NCBI GenBank assembly: GCA_015654925.1
Contig: JAATFX010000085.1
Location: 22,599-86,598 of the forward strand
DNA from: Enterobacterales bacterium
GTDB lineage: Bacteria > Pseudomonadota > Gammaproteobacteria > Enterobacterales > Enterobacteriaceae
Direction: 5' to 3'
Length of the DNA stretch: 64,000 nt
The position numbers and the translations under genes were made by a program. Each line of letters starts with the position of its first letter. Position 1 is the stretch's first letter. The notes under the pieces were generated by a model. That model was not told the DNA's origin, did no database searches, and worked only from the letters and a program-made list of their open reading frames with translations. Below are positions 1 through 8,335 of the stretch, one piece after another.

Positions 1-204
1 CATGCTGGTCACGTCCAGCGCGCGGTATTCCACCGCGCCGCCCGCCGCCCGCAGCTCGTCGGCCAGTTCGGCGAGCCGGTCGGTGCGCCGCGCGCCGATA
101 AACAGCCGGTGTCCCTGGCCGGCCAGCAAACGCGCCGTTGCTTCGCCGATACCGCTGCTGGCGCCGGTAATCAAAACGGTTTTCGCTTTCTGTATCGCAG
201 TCAT
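1..204 (-). CDS. SDR-family oxidoreductase, N-terminal part (cut by window edge)
   Basis: The reverse strand from an ATG at 204 reads [20 protein letters not shown], the start of a Rossmann fold with the TGxxxGIG dinucleotide-binding motif of short-chain dehydrogenases at about residues 14-20. Sixty-eight codons are present and the frame is open to the window edge, so the Tyr/Lys catalytic residues are not visible. It is transcribed divergently from the AraC-type gene at 389. Such pairs are often regulator and target, but that is inference. The substrate cannot be told. Confidence 0.85.
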   Translation of the reverse strand, partial: MTAIQKAKTVLITGASSGIGEATARLLAGQGHRLFIGARRTDRLAELADELRAAGGAVEYRALDVTSM

Positions 205-388
205 AATTTATGCCTTTATCAGGGATGGTCTGGGAAAGCCATGGTAAGGCGCACGCGGCGATCGGCGAATATCCAGTCCTTTTTGTTTATTGCCTATTCC
301 TATTTAATGCGGGTTTAACAGGAGATAATGGGGGTGTTTTATGGTTTATTACTCTTCACGCTCCTTTGCTACGCCATAGGTACTTTTG

Positions 389-1333
389 ATGCCGCAGTCC
401 CCGGTTATGTCCCGTTCCCAGCGTATGATCGCCCTGCTGGGACAGTTGGCGCCTCATGAGGGTTACACCCGTTCCGCCCTGGACGGCGTGCGCTTTATGC
501 GCGCCAACCATCCCCTGGGCCGCACGCAGGTGCTCTATGAACCCGGCATCGTGATTGTGTGCCAGGGCCGCAAACGCGGGTTTCTTGCCGACGAAGTGTA
601 TGTTTATGACGCCCAGCATTATTTGGTGCTGTCGGTGCCGCTGCCTTTCTCCACCGAAACCGAGGCCAGCGAGGAAGAGCCGATGCTGGCGGTATCCTTG
701 AGCCTGGATATGCTGGCGGTGGCGGATCTGGTGCTCACCCTCGACCAGTCCGGCGTCGGCCCAGCGGCGGCCCCGCTGGGGATTATCGCCACCCCGCTGG
801 GCGACGACCTGGCCGACGCCACGCTGCGTCTGCTGCAATGCCTGGCTTCGCCGCTGGAGGCCGAGGTGCTCGGTCCGGCCATCGTGCGGGAAATCAGCTT
901 CAGGGTATTGATGGGGGAGCAGGGCGGGGCGATTCGCGCCGCCCTGACGCATCAGGGGCGGTTCGGCAAAGTCGCCAAGGCGCTGCGGCGCATCCACGCC
1001 GATTATGCCGGCACGCTGGATGTGGCCCGCCTGGCGGCGGAAGCGGGCATGAGCGTGCCGGCCTTCCATGTCCATTTCAAAGCGGTCACCCATACTTCGC
1101 CGATCCAATATATCAAGTCGACCCGCCTGCACCAGGCGCGGCTGCTGATGATTCGCGACAATCTGTCGGCGCAGGCCGCCTCGGCCAGCGTCGGTTATGA
1201 AAGTTCCTCGCAATTTAACCGTGAATTTAAACGGCTATTTGGCCGCACCCCGGGGGACGAAGCGCGGGATTTGAAACACGCCCTGGCGTTATTGCCCGCG
1301 CAGGACCGTGCGCAATTGGCGCTGGCCCATTAA
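389..1333 (+). CDS. AraC-family transcriptional regulator
   Basis: About 314 residues. The first two thirds look like the AraC_N (type II) ligand-binding region, with YEPGIVIVCQGRKRGFL near residue 50. The C-terminal 100 residues carry the two helix-turn-helix units of AraC/XylS proteins (LDVARLAAEAGMS and ASASVGYESSSQFNREFKR). The ATG at 389 follows AGG at an acceptable distance; a TTG lies just before it and another ATG at 407. It probably controls the divergent SDR gene at the window start, since both promoters must lie in the 184-bp gap. The effector is unknown. Confidence 0.88.
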   Translation: MPQSPVMSRSQRMIALLGQLAPHEGYTRSALDGVRFMRANHPLGRTQVLYEPGIVIVCQGRKRGFLADEVYVYDAQHYLVLSVPLPFSTETEASEEEPMLAVSLSLDMLAVADLVLTLDQSGVGPAAAPLGIIATPLGDDLADATLRLLQCLASPLEAEVLGPAIVREISFRVLMGEQGGAIRAALTHQGRFGKVAKALRRIHADYAGTLDVARLAAEAGMSVPAFHVHFKAVTHTSPIQYIKSTRLHQARLLMIRDNLSAQAASASVGYESSSQFNREFKRLFGRTPGDEARDLKHALALLPAQDRAQLALAH

Positions 1334-1676
1334 TCAGAGACGTAAATGTGGGATGATTTGGTATTAGCCAGTCATTTGATTGTTTTTATTAATCATTTTC
1401 ACCAAATCATTGCGGTAGTATAGATTAATGAAATAGGCGGCCAACTATTTCGGAATTTTATTTCAATTTGTGATAAACATTAAAATTTCACCTATTAGTA
1501 ACATAAAAAATGTGACCCGCCTCATTCAAATGACGGAAGGCGTATTTTCTAAAACGCCGTTCCATATATGATGATGATATTGCTTCCCTAAACCTCCAAA
1601 TACCAAAGCGACCGAATACCGCCCGTTTGACGTGTCCGGTCGTATATATCTCTGTAATCCGTCGGGAGTCATAATA
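1334..1676. other. Intergenic region upstream of dctP, with an inverted repeat
   Basis: 343 bp, AT-rich, without a gene. The clearest structure is an interrupted inverted repeat at 1535-1563 (GGAAGGCGT ... ACGCCGTTCC, one extra G in the right arm). It lies 115-140 bp upstream of dctP and could be an operator or an RNA hairpin. A TTGACG at 1627-1632 has no convincing -10 at the right spacing. Confidence 0.4.
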
Positions 1677-2654
1677 ATGCAAATGAAAAGAGTTTTTATT
1701 GCCCTGTCGCTGGCCTGTGCCACCACTCTGGTTACGCTGCCCGCCCTGGCCCGGGTGCTGAGAGTAGCCGAGGTGCAACCCGAGGGATATCCCACCGTGG
1801 TGGCGTTGCAGCACATGGGCGAAAAATTAAAACAGGCCACCGACGGGCGGCTGGAGATTAAAGTCTATTCCGGGGGCGTGCTGGGGGATGAAGAGCAGGC
1901 GTTGCAGCAGGTGCAAATCGGCGCGGTGGACATGATCCGCGTTTCGCTGGCGCCGATGACCACCATCGCCCCGGAAACCAGCGTGCTGACGCTGCCCTAT
2001 ATCTTCCGTGACGAAGACCACATGCACAAAGTGCTCGACGGCGCGGTCGGGCAGGAAATCGCCGATAAGGTCAGCGCCGACCCGCGGGCCAAAATGGTAT
2101 TCCTCGGCTGGACCGACGCCGGCGTGCGCAATATGATCACCAAAAAACCGATGGTTAAGCCGGAAGATTTAAAAGGCATGAAAATCCGCGTCCAGAATAG
2201 CCAGATTTCCCTGGCCACCCTGAAAGCCATGGGCTCCAATCCCGTGGCCATGGGCGTAAGCGAAGTATTTAGCGCCATGCAAACCGGGGTGGTGGACGGT
2301 ACCGAGAATAACCCGCCCACCTTTGTCGCCCACAACTATATTCCGGTTGCCAAATATTACACGCTGACCGGCCATTTTATTCAGCCGGAGATGATCCTTA
2401 TTTCAAAAGTCGTGTGGGATAAATTATCTAAAGAGGATCAACAAACCCTGGCGAAATTAGGCAAAGAAGCGCAAATGGATGAACGCCAACTGTGGGCGCA
2501 ATACAACCAGCAGTCGCTGGATAAAATGAAAGCCGCCAAAATTAATTTCCAAGATATCGATCATGATTATTTCGTCAAGGCGACCCAGCCGGTACGGGAT
2601 CAGTTTGGCAAAGGGTATGAAGATTTAATGAAGCGCATAGCGGAAGTGAATTAG
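1677..2654 (+). CDS. dctP: TRAP transporter substrate-binding protein, DctP family
   Basis: A periplasmic binding protein of about 325 residues. The signal peptide MKRVFIALSLACATTLVTLP ends with AxA at PALA. The mature part has typical DctP features: YSGGVLGDEEQALQQVQ, a DMIRVSLAPM segment and the PEDLKGMKIRVQNS motif before the ligand-contacting region around VDGTENNPPTF. The ATG at 1677 is chosen because GGGAG lies eight bases upstream; a longer frame from 1632 has no such site. It is first in an operon with the membrane subunits at 2720 and 3248. Ligands of this family are usually organic or sugar acids; the actual one cannot be read. Confidence 0.93.
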   Translation: MQMKRVFIALSLACATTLVTLPALARVLRVAEVQPEGYPTVVALQHMGEKLKQATDGRLEIKVYSGGVLGDEEQALQQVQIGAVDMIRVSLAPMTTIAPETSVLTLPYIFRDEDHMHKVLDGAVGQEIADKVSADPRAKMVFLGWTDAGVRNMITKKPMVKPEDLKGMKIRVQNSQISLATLKAMGSNPVAMGVSEVFSAMQTGVVDGTENNPPTFVAHNYIPVAKYYTLTGHFIQPEMILISKVVWDKLSKEDQQTLAKLGKEAQMDERQLWAQYNQQSLDKMKAAKINFQDIDHDYFVKATQPVRDQFGKGYEDLMKRIAEVN

Positions 2655-2719
2655 TCCCTAACTCCCGGCGGCGGTAAATCAATATTAACCGTCGCAGCCA
2701 ACGTCGCAGGTGAATCCTT

Positions 2720-3229
2720 ATGTTGCATTCTTACCCCAGAGTAATGGACATGTTGTATTTTGCATGTCTGGCGATCGCCAGCATCTCGCTGATGATTATG
2801 GTAACGGTGATACCCATCGGCATTTTTGCCCGCTATCTGTTCGACAACGCCCTCTCCTGGCCGGAACCGGTAGCGATTGTCTGCATGATTATATTCACGT
2901 TTATCGGCGCCGCGGTGGGGTATCGCGCCAATACGCATATTTCGGTCACGGTGTTGACCGACCGGTTATCGCCCGCCGGCCAGCGTATTTGTGAATTGAG
3001 CTGCGACATCATCATGTGCGCGATTTGCCTGATCCTGGTTTGGTACAGCGCCAGCCTATGCGGCGCGATGTGGGACCAGACCATGGCCTCATTACCCGAT
3101 GTGAGCTACGGCGAAATGTATTTGCCGATCCCGGTGGGAATGCTTGTTACGCTGCTGTTCGTGATTGAAAGAATGATGTGCGGCCCACAGGCGCATCGCC
3201 CCCTGGTGATGCTGGGTAACTCCCACTAA
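2720..3229 (+). CDS. dctQ: TRAP transporter small permease, DctQ family
   Basis: 169 residues with four hydrophobic segments (about 12-35, 47-70, 90-115 and 138-158), the normal topology and size of a DctQ subunit. PEPVAIVCMIIFTFIGAAVGYR is typical of the second helix. It lies 65 bp after the binding protein and 18 bp before the large permease, so co-transcription is likely. DctQ forms the inner-membrane complex with DctM. Confidence 0.9.
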   Translation: MLHSYPRVMDMLYFACLAIASISLMIMVTVIPIGIFARYLFDNALSWPEPVAIVCMIIFTFIGAAVGYRANTHISVTVLTDRLSPAGQRICELSCDIIMCAICLILVWYSASLCGAMWDQTMASLPDVSYGEMYLPIPVGMLVTLLFVIERMMCGPQAHRPLVMLGNSH

Positions 3230-3247
3230 CGGTTGCGGAGCGGTTCA

Positions 3248-4540
3248 ATGGATGCGTTAATTTTGATTGGCAGCCTGATGGTGCTCCTGGCCCTCGGCTT
3301 TCCCGTGGCGTTTGCGGTGGGATTAAGCGCTTTTATCGGCGCGTGGTGGATTGATTTACCGCTGGAGGCCATCGTAATTCAGTTGACCAACGGCATTAAT
3401 AAATTTTCCCTGCTCACCATTCCTTTCTTTATCCTGGCCGGCGCTATTATGGCCGAGGGCGGCATTGCGCGGCGAATGGTCAATTTCGCCTATATCTTCG
3501 TGGGGTTTATCCGCGGCGGCCTGTCGCTGGTGAATATCGTGGCCTCGACCTTTTTTGGCGCGATTTCCGGTTCATCGCTGGCGGATACCGCCTCCATCGG
3601 TTCGGTGATGATCCCGCAGATGGAAGCGCAGGGCTACCCGCGGGATTTTTCCGCCGCGGTGACCGCCAGCGGCTCCGTGCAGGCGGTACTCACTCCACCC
3701 AGCCATAACTCGGTCATTTACTCCCTGGCCACCGGCGGCACAGTCACTATCTCCGCCATGTTTATGGCGGGCATCTTTCCCGGTCTGCTGCTCGGGTTAT
3801 GCCTGGTGATTATGTGTATCGGCTTTGCCAAAAAGCGTAATTATCCCAAAGGCGAGGTGGTCCCGTTCCGCCAGGCATTGAAAATATTTTTTGATGCCTT
3901 CTGGGGCCTGTTTACCATCGTGATCATTCTCGGCGGTATTCTGTCCGGCATCTTCACCGCCGCCGAATCGGCAGCCATTGCCTGCCTGTGGGCGTTTTTT
4001 GTCACCATGTTTATCTATCGGGAATTCCGCTGGCGCGACCTGCACCTGCTGCTGTTTCGCACCATTAAAACCGTCACCATCGTCATGGTGCTGATTGCCT
4101 TCGCCGCCGGCTTCGGCTCGGTCATGACGTTTATGCAGCTGCCGCAGATTATTACCGATTTTTTCCTGAGCATTTCCGATAATAAATATGTCATCCTGAT
4201 GTGCATCAATATCATGCTGCTGCTGGTGGGTTGCCTGATGGATATGGCGCCGCTGATTTTAATCCTCACGCCCGTGCTGCTGCCGGTCACCACCTCGATT
4301 GGGGTCGATCCGGTGCACTTCGGCATGATTATGCTGGTTAATCTGGGCATCGGACTGATTACCCCGCCGGTGGGGAGCGTGCTGTTTGTCGCCAGCGCGG
4401 TCAGCAAGCAGAAGATGGAGGCGGTGGTCAAAGCGATGCTGCCGTTCTACTGCGTGCTGTTTATCGTGCTGCTGATTATTACCTATGTGCCGATTATCAC
4501 GTTGTGGCTGCCGGCCGTGACCGGGATTTATAACGGCTGA
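3248..4540 (+). CDS. dctM: TRAP transporter large permease, DctM family
   Basis: 430 residues, almost wholly hydrophobic, with about 12 predicted membrane segments. Family signatures are visible: LTIPFFILAGAIMAEGGIARR early, FFGAISGSSLADTASIG in the middle, and GLITPPVGSVLFVAS near the C-terminus. The ATG at 3248 follows GGAG by eight bases; an upstream TTG frame at 3233 is less likely. It is the last gene of the TRAP operon, with a stem-loop about 25 bp after the stop. It uses an ion gradient to drive import of solute delivered by DctP. Confidence 0.94.
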   Translation: MDALILIGSLMVLLALGFPVAFAVGLSAFIGAWWIDLPLEAIVIQLTNGINKFSLLTIPFFILAGAIMAEGGIARRMVNFAYIFVGFIRGGLSLVNIVASTFFGAISGSSLADTASIGSVMIPQMEAQGYPRDFSAAVTASGSVQAVLTPPSHNSVIYSLATGGTVTISAMFMAGIFPGLLLGLCLVIMCIGFAKKRNYPKGEVVPFRQALKIFFDAFWGLFTIVIILGGILSGIFTAAESAAIACLWAFFVTMFIYREFRWRDLHLLLFRTIKTVTIVMVLIAFAAGFGSVMTFMQLPQIITDFFLSISDNKYVILMCINIMLLLVGCLMDMAPLILILTPVLLPVTTSIGVDPVHFGMIMLVNLGIGLITPPVGSVLFVASAVSKQKMEAVVKAMLPFYCVLFIVLLIITYVPIITLWLPAVTGIYNG

Positions 4541-4565
4541 ACCGCGGATAATACGCGGTAATAAA

Positions 4566-4601
4566 AAACGGACCGGCGGCGAGAGCGGCGCCGGTCCGTT
4601 T
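4566..4601. terminator. Stem-loop after dctM
   Basis: Perfect 13-bp inverted repeat AAACGGACCGGCG / CGCCGGTCCGTTT with a 10-nt loop, 25 bp after the dctM stop. The stem ends in TTT and is preceded by A6, so it may terminate from both sides. The T tract on the + strand is short. Confidence 0.7.
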
Positions 4602-4865
4602 CGGCAATTCAGTCACCGCCCGGCGCCGGGGCGTATTATCCACCGCATGATTAAGCCAAACTTATTATTTATTCTCCCGATAGCTGAATTTTCAGCTTGC
4701 TTATCCACTTTTGCTTAGTTGCCGCTGAAATAACATAGAACAGATTGGTATTGGGCGGCCAATTAAGCTTGATGCTAGCTTTTATCATATTCAAAGACCC
4801 ATACAATCATCCATAAAACCATAAAGAGCCGTCGCTAAAATTATCCGGTCATCCGCCAGGAGGAA
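4602..4865. other. Intergenic region before the sulfur operon
   Basis: 264 bp without a gene. It should hold the promoter for the leader ORF and dioxygenase-metQNI operon. It has AT-rich tracts, for example around 4780-4845, of the kind CysB-type regulators bind, but no unambiguous -35/-10 pair or operator was found. Confidence 0.3.
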
Positions 4866-4946
4866 ATGATGTCTGACTACCGTTGTCGTTGCTGCTCAAA
4901 TGGCCAAGAGCCTGTTGCAGGCGTTGTTTTCCACGACCAGGAATAA
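4866..4946 (+). CDS. Short Cys-codon-rich leader ORF upstream of the dioxygenase-metQNI operon
   Basis: A 26-codon ORF beginning MMSDYRCRCCSNGQEPV with a near-perfect Shine-Dalgarno (AGGAGGA, 4858-4864) only one base before the first ATG and four before the second. Codons 7, 9 and 10 are Cys (TGT, TGC, TGC) separated by Arg. The ORF stops 22 bp before the dioxygenase ATG. A small hairpin, GCCTG-ttg-CAGGC followed by GTTGTTTT (4910-4930), lies inside it, and GCTC/GAGC pairing across the Cys codons is possible. Position and codon content suggest a cysteine-sensing leader peptide; that role is inferred. It could instead be a small protein. Confidence 0.6.
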   Translation: MMSDYRCRCCSNGQEPVAGVVFHDQE

Positions 4947-4968
4947 ATCATGATTAACGGAGCAATCC

Positions 4969-6006
4969 ATGAGTACAACCGCCACGACCTCGTTACCCCT
5001 GCTCGATCTTTCCCGGCTTGACCGCGGCCCGGCTGAGAGAACCGCTTTTCTGGCCGATCTGCGCCACGCGGCGCGCGATATCGGCTTTTTCTACCTGGCC
5101 GGCCATGGCGTGGACGCGCGGTTACTGGCCCAGGTTCAACTCTTGTCCCGTGAGTTTTTTGCGCTGCCCGAAGAGCAAAAGCAAGCGGTGGCCATGATTA
5201 ATTCCCCCCATTTCCGCGGTTATAACCGCGCCGCGTCGGAGCTGACCCGCGGCCAGCCGGACTGGCGCGAGCAGTTTGACATCGGCGCGGAGCGGGCGGC
5301 GCTGGCGCCAACGGATCGCTCCCCCGGCTGGTCGCGCCTCCAGGGGCCCAACCAGTGGCCGGCACAGCTGCCGGCCCTGAAAACGGTATTATTACGCTGG
5401 CAAACGGCCATGACCGCCATGTCCCTGCGGCTGCTGCGGGCGTTTGCCGAAGCGCTCTCGCTGCCGGCCGACGCCTTCGATACCTTATATGGCGATAAGC
5501 CCAACGAACATATTAAATTAATCCGCTATCCCGGACGCAACCAAACCGGCAGCGCCCAGGGGGTCGGCGCCCATAAGGATTCCGGCTTCCTGAGCTTTTT
5601 GCTGCAAGACCGGCAAAAAGGGCTGCAGGTGGAGGTAGAAGAGGATCGGTGGGTGGACGCCGTACCGGTGCCCGGCACCTTCGTGGTGAATATCGGCGAG
5701 TTGCTGGAACTGGCCACTAACGGCTATCTGCGCGCCACGGTACATCGCGTGGTTTCTCCCCCTGATTCCCAGGATCGCCTGTCCATCGCCTTTTTCCTCG
5801 GCGCCAGGCTGGACGCGGTCGTCCCCCTTTACCAGCTATCCCCTGAGCTGGCCGCCCAGGCCCGCGGCCCGGCCAGCGATCCGCTCAATCCCTTGCTGAG
5901 GGACGTGGGCTGGAATTACCTGAAAGGACGTTTACGGTCCCATCCCGATGTCGCCGAACGGTATTATCCCGACATCCTGCGCGCCAGTAGCGAACTTATC
6001 GTCTAA
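4969..6006 (+). CDS. Isopenicillin-N-synthase-like 2-oxoglutarate/Fe(II) dioxygenase
   Basis: 345 residues. The N-terminal part (LLDLSRLDRG..., GFFYLAGHG near 39-47) matches the DIOX_N domain; the C-terminal half is the double-stranded beta-helix. Iron ligands are visible as H202 and D204 (GAHKDSGFLSF) and H259 (TVHRV), with R270 and S272 (RLSIAF) as expected for binding the 2-oxoglutarate carboxylate. It is the first full gene of an operon with metQNI, 19 bp upstream of metQ. By context it may oxidise an imported sulfur compound; the substrate is unknown. The fold call is firm, the role is not. Confidence 0.9.
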   Translation: MSTTATTSLPLLDLSRLDRGPAERTAFLADLRHAARDIGFFYLAGHGVDARLLAQVQLLSREFFALPEEQKQAVAMINSPHFRGYNRAASELTRGQPDWREQFDIGAERAALAPTDRSPGWSRLQGPNQWPAQLPALKTVLLRWQTAMTAMSLRLLRAFAEALSLPADAFDTLYGDKPNEHIKLIRYPGRNQTGSAQGVGAHKDSGFLSFLLQDRQKGLQVEVEEDRWVDAVPVPGTFVVNIGELLELATNGYLRATVHRVVSPPDSQDRLSIAFFLGARLDAVVPLYQLSPELAAQARGPASDPLNPLLRDVGWNYLKGRLRSHPDVAERYYPDILRASSELIV

Positions 6007-6025
6007 TTTATAAGGAATTAATTTT

Positions 6026-6838
6026 ATGATAAAACATGCCGTTATACGTCTGGCAGGGGTAGCTCTTGCCGTTTCCCTGGCTTTTTCCGCCCAGGCGGCC
6101 GGCCAGCTGCGCGTTGCCGCCGATCCGGTGCCCCACGCGGAAATCCTCAATTTTGTCAAAACGTTCGATCCCGGCTTGAAGCTGGAGGTGATCGAGCTGA
6201 CCAGCGGGGTCAATGCCAACGAACTGCTGGCCCATGGCGATGTGGATGCGAACTATTTCCAGCATGTGCCTTATCTGCGCGATCAGGAAAAGACGCTGGG
6301 ACAGAAATTTACCGTCGCGGCCACGGTGCATATCGAGCCGCTGGGCATTTACTCCTCCAAGCATAAAACGTTGGCGGAAGTACCGGACAACGCCACGGTG
6401 GCGGTGCCCAATAACGTGACCAACCTGAGCCGGGCGCTGTATCTGCTGCAAAGCAAAGGGCTGATTAAGCTCAAGGCGGGTTTTGACAATGCGGCGACTC
6501 ATCAGGCGACGCCGCAGGATATCGCGGAAAACCCGAAACATATCAAAATACTGGAAATCGAGTCCCCGCAGATCCCGCGTTCCCTGGATGATGTGGATTT
6601 GGCGGTGATCAACGGCAACTATGCCCTGGAGGCCGGCCTGAGTCCGGCGCGCGATGCGCTGGGACTGGAGAGCGCCGACCATAACCCCTATGCCAATATC
6701 CTGGTCACCACGCCGAAGCTGGCCGACGATCCGCGCATCAAACAGCTGGCGCGCGACCTGGAATCGCCGCAGGTGGCCAAGTTTATCAAGGATAAATATG
6801 CCGGTTCGGTTATTCCGGTGGCGGATGCCAAATCATGA
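6026..6838 (+). CDS. metQ: MetQ/NlpA-family substrate-binding protein (copy 1)
   Basis: 270 residues. The signal peptide ends with FSAQAAG and has no lipobox cysteine, unlike the lipoprotein MetQ of E. coli. The mature protein shows MetQ motifs: [18 protein letters not shown], an [21 protein letters not shown] segment and [16 protein letters not shown]. Its stop overlaps the ATPase start (ATGA). It presumably delivers methionine or a related thioether amino acid to MetN/MetI encoded next. The dioxygenase neighbour suggests a non-standard ligand, but that is inference. Confidence 0.92.
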   Translation: MIKHAVIRLAGVALAVSLAFSAQAAGQLRVAADPVPHAEILNFVKTFDPGLKLEVIELTSGVNANELLAHGDVDANYFQHVPYLRDQEKTLGQKFTVAATVHIEPLGIYSSKHKTLAEVPDNATVAVPNNVTNLSRALYLLQSKGLIKLKAGFDNAATHQATPQDIAENPKHIKILEIESPQIPRSLDDVDLAVINGNYALEAGLSPARDALGLESADHNPYANILVTTPKLADDPRIKQLARDLESPQVAKFIKDKYAGSVIPVADAKS

Positions 6839-7626
6839 TCGTCATAGAGCGTCTGGGCAAGATTTATCCCGGCAATGCGCGACCCGCGTTGCATGAGGTC
6901 TCCCTGACAATCGAAGACGGCGCGGTATATGGCATTCTCGGACGCAGCGGCGCCGGCAAAAGTACCCTGATTCGCTGCCTGAACCTGCTGGAGCGGCCAA
7001 GCTCCGGCAGGATTATCATCGACGATCGGGATATTACGCAACTGGATGCCCAGGAACTGCGCCGGCAGCGCCAGGGCACCGGCATGATATTCCAGCAGTT
7101 TAATCTGCTGCATGCGCGTACCGTGGCGTCCAATGTGGCGGTGCCGCTGGAAATCGCCGGCGTGCCGCGGCGCGAGCGGGCGCAGCGGGTGGCTGAACTG
7201 CTGGACCTGGTGGGTCTGTCCGATAAGGCCGGGGCGTTTCCATCCCAGCTTTCCGGCGGCCAGAAGCAGCGGGTGGGCATTGCCCGCGCGCTGGCCGCCC
7301 GGCCCAGGTATTTATTATGCGACGAGGCCACCAGCGCCCTGGACCCGGAAACCACCGCGTCGGTGCTGGCCCTGCTTAATGATATTCATCGTCAGTTAGC
7401 ACTCACTATTGTGCTGATCACGCACGAACTCGACGTGGTGAAAGCAATTTGCGATAGCGCCGCGTTGCTGGAGCACGGCCGGGTGGTGGAAAACGGGCGG
7501 CTGTCCGCCCTACTGAGAACGCCGTCTTCGCGCCTGCGCCAGGCATTGCTGCCGGATCGCGAGGCGGAGCAGGCATTTTTACGCCGTCATGGGGTGGAGG
7601 GCTCGCCGTTATGCATAGTCGCTTAA
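6835..7626 (+). CDS. metN: MetN-type methionine ABC transporter ATPase, short form (copy 1)
   Basis: 263 residues. Walker [10 protein letters not shown] lies near residue 36, the signature [15 protein letters not shown] near 139 and Walker [12 protein letters not shown] just after, followed by the H-loop ITHELD. Typical MetN has about 340 residues with a C-terminal NIL/ACT-like domain that binds methionine and inhibits transport. This copy ends about 30 residues after the ATPase domain, so that domain is absent. Start and stop overlap metQ and metI, indicating tight coupling. Confidence 0.92.
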   Translation: MIVIERLGKIYPGNARPALHEVSLTIEDGAVYGILGRSGAGKSTLIRCLNLLERPSSGRIIIDDRDITQLDAQELRRQRQGTGMIFQQFNLLHARTVASNVAVPLEIAGVPRRERAQRVAELLDLVGLSDKAGAFPSQLSGGQKQRVGIARALAARPRYLLCDEATSALDPETTASVLALLNDIHRQLALTIVLITHELDVVKAICDSAALLEHGRVVENGRLSALLRTPSSRLRQALLPDREAEQAFLRRHGVEGSPLCIVA

Positions 7627-8318
7627 TCGACGGCATCCTGGGGGCGGTGAACGGCGGCATGGGCTGGAGCGCGCTGTGGCCGCTGGTGTGGAACGCCACG
7701 CTGGAAACGCTGTATATGGTGGTGCTGGCCACGCTGTTTACCGTACTGATCGGCCTGCCGCTGGGCGTACTGCTGTTCGTCAGCCGGCGAAACGGGATTG
7801 TGCCGCTGCCGCGCCTGCACGGGGCGCTGGGAACGGTGATTAATATCGGCCGTTCGCTGCCGTTTGTGGTGCTGCTGGTGGCGCTGATTCCTTTTACCCG
7901 GCTGATTATCGGCACTACCCTTGGCAGTACCGCGGCCATTGTCCCGATCACCATCGGGGCATTTCCATTTTTTGCCCGTATCGTGGAAACGGCCCTCGAC
8001 GAAGTGGATAAAGGGCGCATCGAGGCCATCTTATCCATGGGCGGCTCCGCCCGCCACGTCATCACCAAGGTGTTGCTGCCGGAAGCGTTGCCCGCCCTGT
8101 TGGCCGGCATCACTCTTACGATGGTGATGCTAATCGGTTTTTCGTCCATGGCGGGAGTGATTGGCGGCGGCGGCCTGGGAGATTTGGCTATACGTTATGG
8201 TTATCAGCGGTTTAATAATCAAGTGATGGTTGCCACGATAGTCGTGCTGATTGTGCTGGTACAGGGGGTGCAATCGCTGGGTAACCGGCTGGTGCGCTCG
8301 CTGGCGCACCGCCGTTAA
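7611..8318 (+). CDS. metI: MetI-type ABC transporter permease (copy 1)
   Basis: 235 residues with five or six hydrophobic segments. The region [40 protein letters not shown] is the EAA loop that contacts the ATPase, and [20 protein letters not shown] is characteristic of MetI. It overlaps metN by 16 bp and is the last gene of this operon, ending 17 bp from the convergent cystathionine gamma-lyase gene. Confidence 0.93.
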   Translation: MHSRLIDGILGAVNGGMGWSALWPLVWNATLETLYMVVLATLFTVLIGLPLGVLLFVSRRNGIVPLPRLHGALGTVINIGRSLPFVVLLVALIPFTRLIIGTTLGSTAAIVPITIGAFPFFARIVETALDEVDKGRIEAILSMGGSARHVITKVLLPEALPALLAGITLTMVMLIGFSSMAGVIGGGGLGDLAIRYGYQRFNNQVMVATIVVLIVLVQGVQSLGNRLVRSLAHRR

Positions 8319-8335
8319 AGATAGTGATTGCTTAC

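Noticed and set aside
356..1213. Long reverse-strand ORF opposite the AraC gene
   Set aside because: Its translation is Gln/His/Arg-rich low-complexity, typical of the antisense frame of a GC-rich gene, and the + strand has clear AraC motifs.
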